A DNA stretch of 14,645 bases from assembly GCA_028683635.1 (NCBI GenBank), contig JAQUHL010000014.1:1-14645 (forward strand), read 5' to 3'. Positions 6,243 through 12,348 of the stretch are shown in pieces. Source of the DNA: Candidatus Cloacimonadota bacterium. Its GTDB lineage: Bacteria; Cloacimonadota; Cloacimonadia; Cloacimonadales; Cloacimonadaceae. The translations under genes were made by a program, and so were the position numbers. The notes under the pieces are model-generated. The model was not told the origin of the DNA and ran no database searches. It was given only the letters and a program-made list of their open reading frames with translations. Numbering within the stretch: position 1 is the stretch's first letter; each line of letters begins with the position of its first letter.

Positions 6243-8708
6243 CTATATAAACAGGTTCAGATTTGCCTGTTCAGCTTCGGAGAGATAGGAAGCTACTCCG
6301 CCTATATTCACTCCCTCAATCAGTTCTTCAGCTTTCACGCCCATAATATCCATGGACATTTGGCAGGCAATCATTTCCACTCCTGCCTTTTGGGCTTGCA
6401 GGATCATCATTTCCAGAGAATCTACGTTTTTATCCTTCATGCGTTTGCGCATCAGGACGGGGCCGATGCCCCCGAAGTTTATCCTGGAGAGCTTCAGTCC
6501 CTGTGAACTGCCTGGCAGCATCAGGCCAAACATCTTGCCGAGAAAATCCTTTTCTGTCTTGATCTTCTCCCTGCGTTTGATGACGTTCAAGCCCCAGAAA
6601 GTGAAGAACATGGTAATTTTTTTGCCGGTTGTGGCAGCACCATTGGCGATCACGAAGGAAGCCAGAGCTCTGTCCAGATCGTCGCTGAAGACCACGATGG
6701 TCTTGTTATTTCCACCGGAAGTGCCTTTTGATGGTTCAGCCCCGCCTTTCTGGATGGTGGCGATGATCTTCTTGCCCTGGGTTTCGATGCCCAGAAGGCT
6801 GTTTCCAGTCATTTTACACCAGGCAGGGACGTCTTTGGCAAAGCCCTGGTCGGTGGCAGAAATCTGTAATTGATCTCCATTTTGAAGGCGGTCCATTTCC
6901 AGCTTGAGCTTCATGATCGGCCCCGGACACTGCAGGCCACAGGCATCTGCTGTAAAAACCTTGCCACTGGGTGTGGAACTGCGCTGGGGATCGCTTTGGT
7001 AGATATGATCATCCTTGCCGATGATATCCCGGGAGAAGATATCTTCATTGGATTGTTTCTGGGTGGCATGCTCATAGGTGAGATATCCGCCGGAGAGGTT
7101 GTAAACCTCCTTAAATCCGCTTTGAACGAGGATTCTGGAGGCGAAATAGGACCGATGCCCGGTTCCGCAGAAAACCACAATCTTCTGCCCCTGGGGAATC
7201 TCTTTCAGGCGCTCACGCATAGTGTCCACATTGATGTTGATGGCCCTGTCTATACTGCCCAGCTTGTACTCATCAGGGGTGCGGACATCGATCAGGACAG
7301 TATTTGTATAGTCCAGATTGCGCAGTTCGTCCCAATGGATGATTTTGACCAGGCCACTTAAGATGTTATCGGCAACCAGTCCGGCGACGTTGACCGGATC
7401 CTTGGCAGAAGAAAAGGGTGGGGCATAGGCATGCTCGATTTCTTCCAGATCAAAAACCGTCTCCCGGTGTTTGAGAATATGCGCCATCATATCTATCCTT
7501 TTGTCCACGCCATCAAAACCGACTATCTGGGAACCCAGGAGCCTGCCGTCCCGGGGATCGAAGACGATCTTGACGGTCATGGGAAGCGCATCCGGATAGT
7601 AACCGGCATGAGAGGAGGAATGGATGATCGAGGAGATATAGGGAATGCCCTCGTGTTTGAGCACCTTTTCCGAGACTCCCGTGGCTGCGACGGTGAGATC
7701 AAAGACCTTGGCAATGGCGGTTGAGATGGAGCCGATATATTTGCGGTGCGTACCTTTTACCATGTTGTCTGCGGCGATGCGCCCCTGTTTGTTTGCCGGG
7801 CCGGCGAGATAGGTGAGGAAAGGCTTACCTGTGATGGGGCTGGGAAAAACGATGGCGTCTCCCACGGCATAGATATCGGGATCGGAGGTTTGCAGATATT
7901 CATTTACGACTATTCCTTTGTTGACGCCAAGTTCGAGTCCGCAGGCTTCGGCAAGCTGGCTGTCCGGCCTCACACCAATGGAAAGAAGCACCATATCCGT
8001 CTGCAGCGATTTACCGCTTTTCAGCCTCACTTCAAGGCCATCCGCTTCCTGAACGAAGGCGTTCACTGCATCCTTGAGATAAAACTCCACCTTCTTGGTC
8101 TTGAGGTGCTGATGCACTTCGGCCGCCATTTCATAGTCGAGCGGGGTCATAACCTGCTCTGCCATTTCCACGATGGTGACAAAGATCCCCAGATGGAGCA
8201 GGTTTTCCGCCATTTCCAGGCCGATAAATCCGGCCCCGACAATTACCGCCCGCTTTATCTCATGAGTCTTGATATATTCCTTGATCCGGTCCGTATCCGG
8301 GACACTGCGCAGGGTGAAAATCCGCTCATCCCCAATCCCGGGAATGCCCGGCCGCAAAGGCTCGGCTCCGGTGGAAAGCAGCAGTTTATCATAAGTTTCG
8401 CGGCACTCTTCGCCATTTATCAGGTTTTTGACCACCACTTGCCTGGCTGTCCGGTCGATGGCAATCACCTCATTGTTGATGCGAACATCCACGTTCAGCC
8501 TTGCTTTGAAGCTTTCCGGGGTCTGAACGAAAAGCCTGTCCCGCTCCGAAATCACCCCGCCGATGTAATAGGGCAAGCCACAATTGGCATAGGAGATATA
8601 ATTTCCCCGCTCAAACATGATGATCTCTGCGCTTTCATCAATTCTGCGCAACCTTGCCGCAGTGGTAGCTCCACCAGCAACTCCACCGATTATCAGATAC
8701 TTAGCCAT
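6243..8708 (-). CDS. Five-domain sulfur-transfer flavoprotein: CoA-disulfide/polysulfide reductase + rhodanese + TusA + DsrE2
   Basis: The 821 residues read as successive sulfur-handling modules. Residues 1-330 are a two-Rossmann flavoprotein (FAD site GGVAGG 8-13, NAD site VGAGFIGLE 157-165, second FAD motif YAVGDA 280-285) with the single redox cysteine C43 in SYANCGLPYYIGG, as in CoA-disulfide and NADH:polysulfide reductases. Residues 331-450 are the dimerisation domain, with the hallmark AYAPPFSSAKDPVN. Residues 455-545 are a rhodanese with C514 in CGTGHRS. Residues 583-655 are TusA-like with C594 in CPGP. Residues 668-821 are DsrE2-like with C782 in ACQMSMDIMG. The probable role is reduction or relay of sulfane sulfur (CoA persulfide, polysulfide) between cysteines in the cytoplasm, with NAD(P)H as electron donor. 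All four key cysteines are present. GAGGAT lies 8 bases before the ATG, and the gene has its own promoter. Physiological direction is unproven. Confidence 0.95.
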   Translation of the reverse strand: MAKYLIIGGVAGGATTAARLRRIDESAEIIMFERGNYISYANCGLPYYIGGVISERDRLFVQTPESFKARLNVDVRINNEVIAIDRTARQVVVKNLINGEECRETYDKLLLSTGAEPLRPGIPGIGDERIFTLRSVPDTDRIKEYIKTHEIKRAVIVGAGFIGLEMAENLLHLGIFVTIVEMAEQVMTPLDYEMAAEVHQHLKTKKVEFYLKDAVNAFVQEADGLEVRLKSGKSLQTDMVLLSIGVRPDSQLAEACGLELGVNKGIVVNEYLQTSDPDIYAVGDAIVFPSPITGKPFLTYLAGPANKQGRIAADNMVKGTHRKYIGSISTAIAKVFDLTVAATGVSEKVLKHEGIPYISSIIHSSSHAGYYPDALPMTVKIVFDPRDGRLLGSQIVGFDGVDKRIDMMAHILKHRETVFDLEEIEHAYAPPFSSAKDPVNVAGLVADNILSGLVKIIHWDELRNLDYTNTVLIDVRTPDEYKLGSIDRAININVDTMRERLKEIPQGQKIVVFCGTGHRSYFASRILVQSGFKEVYNLSGGYLTYEHATQKQSNEDIFSRDIIGKDDHIYQSDPQRSSTPSGKVFTADACGLQCPGPIMKLKLEMDRLQNGDQLQISATDQGFAKDVPAWCKMTGNSLLGIETQGKKIIATIQKGGAEPSKGTSGGNNKTIVVFSDDLDRALASFVIANGAATTGKKITMFFTFWGLNVIKRREKIKTEKDFLGKMFGLMLPGSSQGLKLSRINFGGIGPVLMRKRMKDKNVDSLEMMILQAQKAGVEMIACQMSMDIMGVKAEELIEGVNIGGVASYLSEAEQANLNLFI

Positions 8709-8734
8709 ATATAAATCCTCTGTTCAGTAATATA

Positions 8735-8774
8735 TTTGATAGCTATCTATAGTTTAATTGATATCACTATCATG
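8735..8774. promoter_or_regulatory. Candidate operator overlapping the sulfur-relay promoter
   Basis: GATAGCTATC (8738-8747) is a perfect 10-bp palindrome at the expected transcription start. Two similar boxes lie in tandem, TTGATAGCTATCTAT from 8736 and TTGATATCACTATCA from 8758, about two helical turns apart. They cover the start and the spacer between -10 and -35. Such placement fits a repressor. ArsR-type persulfide sensors often control genes of this kind, but this is inference and no regulator gene lies nearby. Confidence 0.35.
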
Positions 8775-8778
8775 TCAA
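8751..8778 (-). promoter_or_regulatory. Candidate promoter of the sulfur-relay gene
   Basis: On the minus strand a perfect TTGACA (8778-8773) is followed after 16 bases by TAAACT (8756-8751), a four-of-six match to TATAAT. The transcript would start near 8744, about 36 bases before the ATG. The -35 box is strong and the -10 weak, which suits a regulated promoter. Confidence 0.45.
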
Positions 8779-8842
8779 CTAAAACCTTCATAATTCTCTG
8801 TTTCCTGACCATTAGTAACGTGTTTGGTTTGAAATGAAAGAA

Positions 8843-8950
8843 CGTTGCACATCCCGATTTATCGGTTTGCAGACTTCCAAATATGCTGGTTGTGAGGCAT
8901 ATTTTTGTAAATCATTTTCGCCCACCACCCTAAAAGGAGCAGGGCTTTTT
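8843..8950 (+). repeat. Dispersed intergenic repeat, copy R1 (truncated)
   Basis: It begins CGTTGCACATCCCGATTT and is nearly identical to the copy at 11941-12080 over about 100 bp, then stops at the AGCAGGGC block, so it lacks the last 30 bases or so of the other copies. Inside are a CCGAT-TT-ATCGG hairpin and a perfect 7-bp stem (8880-8886 with 8897-8903, AATATGC/GCATATT), plus the CGCCCACCACCCTAAA block found in all copies. GTTTGAAATGA, matching the end of the E elements, lies just before it (8826-8836). Confidence 0.88.
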
Positions 8951-9141
8951 GAACAGGCAAACCGTCACCTCTGTCGACCGGAGCTCAACAGCCCAAACAG
9001 GGGTGGTGACGTCTTCGTCGCCACAAAGCTATATGCTTTCTGAACAGGAAACTCCGTTGCTTCTGTCGACCGGAGCTCGACAGCCCAAATAGGGGTGGTG
9101 ACGTCTTCGTCGCCACAAAGTGAGACAAGGTTGAACAGGCA
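8951..9141 (+). repeat. Tandem ~91-bp repeat, two full units plus a partial third
   Basis: Unit starts carrying GAACAGG fall at 8951, 9042 and 9133, giving a 91-bp period; the third unit breaks off after about 10 bases. Each full unit has two conserved hairpins: CTGTCGA/TCGACAG around a 7-base loop (8971-8991 and 9063-9083) and a 9-bp stem GTGGTGACG/CGTCGCCAC around TCTT (9003-9024 and 9095-9116). The hairpins are almost invariant while the DNA between them varies, suggesting structure rather than coding is kept. Two units are too few and too large for a CRISPR array. Confidence 0.85.
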
Positions 9142-9185
9142 TTGGGATCCGGACAAGGTGTTTGGTATGCAGCAAGAGTGATGTC

Positions 9186-9199
9186 GCCCCTGACGGGGC
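9186..9199. repeat. Short GC-rich hairpin
   Basis: GCCCC-TGAC-GGGGC forms a perfect 5-bp stem. A similar GTCGCCC-ACT-GGGC pattern recurs at about 9268-9280 in the same non-coding stretch. Neither has a T-run, so neither is called a terminator. Confidence 0.5.
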
Positions 9200-9303
9200 T
9201 TGGGTGGTGGTTGTGGAATTGCGCTTGTACAGGGGTTACGCTTCGCTCCACACCCTGCCTATGATCTGTCGCCCACTGGGCTTTCTTTCCCTCCTCTTCG
9301 AAG

Positions 9304-9386
9304 GCGTTAATCACTTCTTAATCTACCCTTAATCAAGCGTTAATAATTAACGCTTGATTAAGGGTAGATTAAGAAGTGATTAACGC
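9304..9386. repeat. 83-bp near-perfect palindrome with TTAATC boxes every 11 bp
   Basis: The arms 9304-9344 and 9346-9386 are exact reverse complements over 41 bases, separated by a single A at 9345. Each arm holds TTAATC boxes at an exact 11-bp period: 9307, 9318, 9329 and 9340 (the last is TTAAT) on the plus strand, mirrored at 9346 (ATTAA), 9356, 9367 and 9378 on the other. The bases between boxes vary. The phasing puts all boxes on one face of the helix. No T-run or ORF accompanies it. Confidence 0.95.
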
Positions 9387-9497
9387 TGTCAAGCAAGGGT
9401 CCATGTAGAACACGGACGGATTGTGCGGAAAATTCGGATGATTCGGATGGATTATTGGCGTAGCTGCAATTTGTGGCTCAGCGATAATGGATAACAG

Positions 9498-9556
9498 ACG
9501 GTCTGAAGACCGTGCTACCATGCATGCGCAGCATAGTAACACGTGCTTCAGCACGT
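9498..9556. repeat. Pair of perfect 6-bp-stem hairpins
   Basis: ACGGTC-TGAA-GACCGT (9498-9513) and ACGTGC-TTCA-GCACGT (9541-9556) both have perfect 6-bp stems, and their loops TGAA and TTCA are reverse complements of each other. They lie 27 bases apart in non-coding DNA between the long palindrome and repeat R2. Confidence 0.6.
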
Positions 9557-9586
9557 TTGTTATTTGCACTCGCTGATCCACATTGC

Positions 9587-9727
9587 AAGACCGTTGCACA
9601 ACCCGATTTATCGAAATTCAGACTCCCAAATATGCAGGTTGTGAGGTTTATTTTTAGTAAATCTATTCCCGCCCACCACCCTAAAAGGAGTAGGGCTTCG
9701 CCTTACAACCCATTATCCAATGGTCTT
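9587..9727 (+). repeat. Dispersed intergenic repeat, copy R2
   Basis: It runs from AAGACCGTTGCACA to AATGGTCTTT and aligns along its whole length with the copy at 11941-12080, more diverged than R1. The AATATGC stem is degraded here, but the GTAGGGC-TTC-GCCTTAC hairpin is kept with one G-T pair. It continues directly into CAAAGTGGAGACTGGGG, which resembles the outer flank of the E elements. Confidence 0.88.
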
Positions 9728-9795
9728 TCAAAGTGGAGACTGGGGTAATCAAATCATTTGACAAAAGGCTGCCTCATTGATTCTTCGCTCCCATT

Positions 9796-10122
9796 ATGAA
9801 GACGATAGTGTTGCTTAGTATATCCAATATCTTCATGACCTTCGCCTGGTATGGTCATTTGAAGTACAATCATTCACCACTGTTCAAGGTGATTCTGATC
9901 AGTTGGTTCATTGCCTTTTTTGAGTATTGCTTTCAGGTTCCTGCCAACCGCCTCGGCTACGGAATGTTCAGTGCCTACCAGCTCAAAACCATTCAGGAAG
10001 TGATTACCCTGGTGGTTTTCAGTGCATTTTCGGTGCTGTATCTGAAGGAGGATTTGAAGTGGAACTATGTGGTGGGCTTTTTATTGATCGTGGCAGCGGT
10101 TTTCTTCATCTTCAAAAAGTAA
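9796..10122 (+). CDS. DUF486 family small integral membrane protein (DMT-like)
   Basis: This 108-residue protein is almost entirely hydrophobic, with four predicted helices (about 3-20, 31-50, 65-83 and 88-106). It matches the DUF486 family in length and signature: MKTIxLLxxSNIFMTFAWYGHLK at the start, AFFEYCFQVPANRLGYG at 40-56, QLKTIQEVITLVVF at 62-75, and a closing GFLLIVAAVFFIF. The family resembles half a drug/metabolite transporter, and members probably work as dimers in the inner membrane. No substrate is established. An in-frame stop at 9778 leaves ATG 9796 as the only reasonable start, yet no Shine-Dalgarno sequence precedes it. Its last 11 bases overlap the convergent glycerate kinase gene. 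The identification is firm and the function is not. Confidence 0.93.
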   Translation: MKTIVLLSISNIFMTFAWYGHLKYNHSPLFKVILISWFIAFFEYCFQVPANRLGYGMFSAYQLKTIQEVITLVVFSAFSVLYLKEDLKWNYVVGFLLIVAAVFFIFKK

Positions 10123-11395
10123 GATAGTATAGATAGATTTCATTGACGTTGGTTCCTGTATATACGCTTCCGAGGGTGGCATGAACCTTTTCGAGGGCAG
10201 ACAGGGAATCGCAGGAGGAAAGATACTGTTCCGGATCCATCCCCCCTTCCTTTAGCTGGGAATAGGTGTTCTGGTCGATCATGGCTCCTGAACTTCCGCT
10301 TTCCGCATCGCTGCCATCGGTGGCATAGGCAATAAAACATCCCCGGCTGAACTGTCTGATCAGCATGCTTACCTTCAAGGCCAGGTGCAAACATCGCCCT
10401 CCCCTGCCTTTGCCTTTCACCTGCACTCTGCTTTCCCCTCCGGCAATGAGCAGCAGGGACCGGGGTTCTGAGCCCCGCCGGCGGGAAAGGAGAATGGCCT
10501 GCTTGTGGAGGTATTCTGCCAGTTGTTCCGCTTCCAGGTTTTGAAAGTTTGGCAGCAGTTCTATCTGGGTGTTCTCTGCAAATGAGGATACGAATTGCAG
10601 ATTCCGGATGAGTTGCATCAGGAAAGAGCGATTGTTGGCGATGATCCGATAGCGCAGCTTCTGGTGGGGCGTAGTTATATCGTATCGATTGTGTCCCAAG
10701 CGGTTGGTATAGCTTGGCCGGGCATGGGCAAGCGGGAAGAAAGGCCCTGATCCGATCAACCAGGGTGGATCATTCTCCACATCGGACACCGCATAGCTAA
10801 AGATGGCTCCACAGCTCAGGAAGGATAGCGCTTTTCCGCCCTTCACTGCTGAGTACTGGATCCTTTGGGCATTGATTTGGGAGATATCCTTTCCTGAGGC
10901 AAGCAGCTTTTGATTGAGCCTGATGATATCTTCGTCGCTCTTTCCCGCTGCGGGGATTTCCAGGAGGGCAGAGGCACCCCCGGAGATCAGGATAATCAGG
11001 GTTTCCGAGGCTTCCAGGCTTTGCAGCCAGTCCAGGATCTGCCGGCTGATAATGAAATTTTCCATACTTGGCAGGGGATGCGAGCCTTCAAACAAGCTGA
11101 AACGTGCCAGGAAGGAAGTATCGCATTCTTTCAGAATATCCGGTGGGCGAGCATTTCCCCGGGTTGTATAGATGATGCCGGAAGATGATATTCCCATTTT
11201 TTCAAGCTGGCCTGAACATACTGCTGCCATCTGCCAGGCACCCTTGCCAAGAGCAAAGATCCTGACCCTTGGGCACTTTATATCCCGTTTCAGGGCTTGC
11301 TTCAGCTCCGGGTAGCCGATGAAACTGCAGTTGCAGATCATTAGCCTGGAAAACAGCCAGGCACAGCTCCGGTAGTCTTTGTAAGGTTCTTTCAT
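10112..11395 (-). CDS. Glycerate 2-kinase (DUF4147/MOFRL family), divergent
   Basis: The 427-residue protein follows the MOFRL glycerate-kinase layout at normal length. The N-terminal domain (to about 240) has LGKGAWQMA (49-57), GSHPLPS (104-110), ISGGASALLEIP (137-148), a KGGKAL segment (185-190) and SDVENDPPWLIGSGP (204-218). The C-terminal MOFRL domain has GGESRVQVKGKGRGGR (319-334), ATDGSDAESGSSGAMID (358-374) and TGTNVNEI (413-420). K51 and R334 sit where I recall the active-site Lys and Arg of this family. The enzyme phosphorylates D-glycerate to 2-phosphoglycerate in the cytosol. It is divergent: the usual GGRNQE reads GGRCLH, TDGxDGPTDAAG reads TDGSDAESGSSG, and the TGPTGTNV end is shortened. 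An altered substrate is possible. A weak TTGGAA precedes the ATG. The gene is divergent from the GerW-type gene. Confidence 0.85.
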   Translation of the reverse strand: MKEPYKDYRSCAWLFSRLMICNCSFIGYPELKQALKRDIKCPRVRIFALGKGAWQMAAVCSGQLEKMGISSSGIIYTTRGNARPPDILKECDTSFLARFSLFEGSHPLPSMENFIISRQILDWLQSLEASETLIILISGGASALLEIPAAGKSDEDIIRLNQKLLASGKDISQINAQRIQYSAVKGGKALSFLSCGAIFSYAVSDVENDPPWLIGSGPFFPLAHARPSYTNRLGHNRYDITTPHQKLRYRIIANNRSFLMQLIRNLQFVSSFAENTQIELLPNFQNLEAEQLAEYLHKQAILLSRRRGSEPRSLLLIAGGESRVQVKGKGRGGRCLHLALKVSMLIRQFSRGCFIAYATDGSDAESGSSGAMIDQNTYSQLKEGGMDPEQYLSSCDSLSALEKVHATLGSVYTGTNVNEIYLYYLTF

Positions 11396-11498
11396 TTTTC
11401 CAATCTCAGATTAAGCCTCCCCTTGTAAAGAAAAAAAGGATTTGACATCCTGGCTGAGACCCTCAGACTTGCCCAACCAAATGCATGGGGAGGAACTC

Positions 11499-11924
11499 AT
11501 GAACTTGCACGATATTACGAGCCAGATTAGAAAGGTCATCCAGGAATTTGCCGGAGCGGAAATTATCTTTGGCAATCCTGTTTCCATCAAGGACGTCACC
11601 CTGATTTCAGTAACCAGAGCAGCTTTTGGTTTTGGAGGCGGAGGTGGAAGTTCTCCGGGTAAACCTAACAAGAAGAACAAAGCTGATTCCGAACCTGCCA
11701 CTGAACCACTGGAAGATCTTCCTCAGGAGGAAGCTGATCCGAAACAAAAGCCACAGGCCAGTTTCGGGGGAAGCGGTGGCGGTGGACTGAAGCTGGAGCC
11801 CATCGGCATCTTCCTGATCAAAAATGATAGAGCCCGCTTCTATCCAGTGATCTCCTTCAAGCATATCATCTCCTTGTTTGGAGTATTGGGGTTCCTGATC
11901 TTCCGTCTGGCCCGCCGCAAATAG
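11499..11924 (+). CDS. GerW/YtfJ family protein with C-terminal membrane anchor
   Basis: ATG 11499 is chosen because GGGGAGGA lies 6 bases before it; the frame opens further upstream (11442, 11481) without good ribosome sites. The 141-residue product has the YtfJ/GerW fold markers: IIFGNPVSIKDVTLISVTRAAFGFGGGGG (22-50), then a charged low-complexity linker (51-86) and SFGGSGGGGLKLEPIGIFLI (88-107), which is the second glycine-rich half with the PxxFLxx strand. A hydrophobic helix at about 118-136 ends in a basic tail (RLARRK), probably a membrane anchor. In Bacillus, GerW is needed for spore germination, but homologues are widespread in non-sporulating bacteria, where the role is unknown. Nothing else in the window suggests sporulation, so the name should not be read as a function. 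Confidence 0.88.
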   Translation: MNLHDITSQIRKVIQEFAGAEIIFGNPVSIKDVTLISVTRAAFGFGGGGGSSPGKPNKKNKADSEPATEPLEDLPQEEADPKQKPQASFGGSGGGGLKLEPIGIFLIKNDRARFYPVISFKHIISLFGVLGFLIFRLARRK

Positions 11925-11940
11925 CCCTATATAACTTTAA

Positions 11941-12080
11941 AAGACCGTTGCACATCCCGATTTATCGGTTTGCAGACTTCCAAATATGCTGGTTGTGAGG
12001 CATATTTATGTAAATCTATTCCCGCCCACCACCCTAAATGGAGTAGGGATTCGCCCTACAAACCATTATTCAATGGACTT
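11941..12080 (+). repeat. Dispersed intergenic repeat, copy R3
   Basis: This is the most complete copy of the R family, beginning 16 bases after the GerW-type gene. It keeps three stems: CCGAT-TT-ATCGG, AATATGC/GCATATT around a 10-base loop, and GTAGGG/CCCTAC around ATTCG. Its end, AATGGACTT, runs straight into a copy of the E element. Confidence 0.9.
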
Positions 12081-12085
12081 TTTAG

Positions 12086-12150
12086 TTTGAATGACATTAT
12101 CAATGCCCAGCCCATACCCCGTTTATAATATCAAACCGGTGTGGAAACTG
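12086..12150 (+). repeat. Terminal-inverted-repeat element, copy E3 (internally deleted)
   Basis: It starts TTTGAATGACATTATC (12086-12101), lacking one A of the E1/E2 end, continues ATGCCCAGCCC, then jumps directly to ATACCCCG, skipping about 20 central bases present in E1 and E2. A decayed right end (ATAATATCAAA, 12125-12135) is followed by GTGGAAACTG, the same flank seen beside E1. Confidence 0.75.
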
Positions 12151-12300
12151 GGTTGGAATCCAGAATCAGGAGAACGCACAGTATATAGCCGCAAAACAGG
12201 CTGGGGCATTCTGCTTGTTCGGTAGGTCTAAACAATCTGATTGACAAATATCTATGATTAAAAAACCATGCCCGGTTGTGTATATTGATATGCAAAGCTC
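12151..12300. other. AT-rich intergenic segment before the ABC operon
   Basis: I see no gene or recognisable RNA. A long minus-strand ORF crossing it is a shadow of the ABC gene. TTGACA at 12241-12246 has no properly spaced -10. Confidence 0.5.
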
Positions 12301-12329
12301 TTGGCAGTAGTGATATATAAATCTATAAA
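12301..12329 (+). promoter_or_regulatory. Sigma-70-type promoter of the ABC exporter operon
   Basis: TTGGCA (12301-12306) and TATAAA (12324-12329) are spaced by exactly 17 bases, five of six matches each. Transcription would start near 12336, only about 13 bases before the TTG start, leaving just enough room for the GGAG ribosome site at 12340-12343. This placement also rules out translation starting at 12301. Confidence 0.65.
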
Positions 12330-12348
12330 CATAATAAATGGAGACACA

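Larger units (their letters stand above)
8779..9795. other. Gene-free, repeat-dense region of about 1 kb
   Basis: No ORF in this stretch has a recognisable product, a ribosome site or homology I can name. The longer ones on the minus strand encode the same peptide twice because they read across tandem repeats. The region holds in order: an AT-rich gap, repeat R1, a tandem ~91-bp repeat, a hairpin, an 83-bp palindrome, two 6-bp-stem hairpins, and repeat R2. TTGACA at 9758-9763 lies upstream of the DUF486 gene but lacks a proper -10. Confidence 0.7.

Noticed and set aside
7746..8714. 322-codon plus-strand ORF
   Set aside because: Antisense to the reductase domain of the sulfur gene; no start signal and no family likeness.
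8951..9141. Possible CRISPR array
   Set aside because: Only two full units of ~91 bp, no spacer pattern of 30-40 bp and no cas genes in the window.
8985..9314. 109-codon minus-strand ORF containing a repeated peptide (FVATKTSPPLFGL)
   Set aside because: The repetition comes from the tandem DNA repeat; stems rather than codons are conserved and no ribosome site is present.
9304..9386. Rho-independent terminator
   Set aside because: The stem is far too long, AT-rich, symmetric, and has no adjacent T-run; no gene ends nearby on either strand.
12301..12348. Start of the first ABC subunit at TTG 12301
   Set aside because: This TTG lies inside the -35 box of a good promoter and has no ribosome site, whereas TTG 12349 has one.
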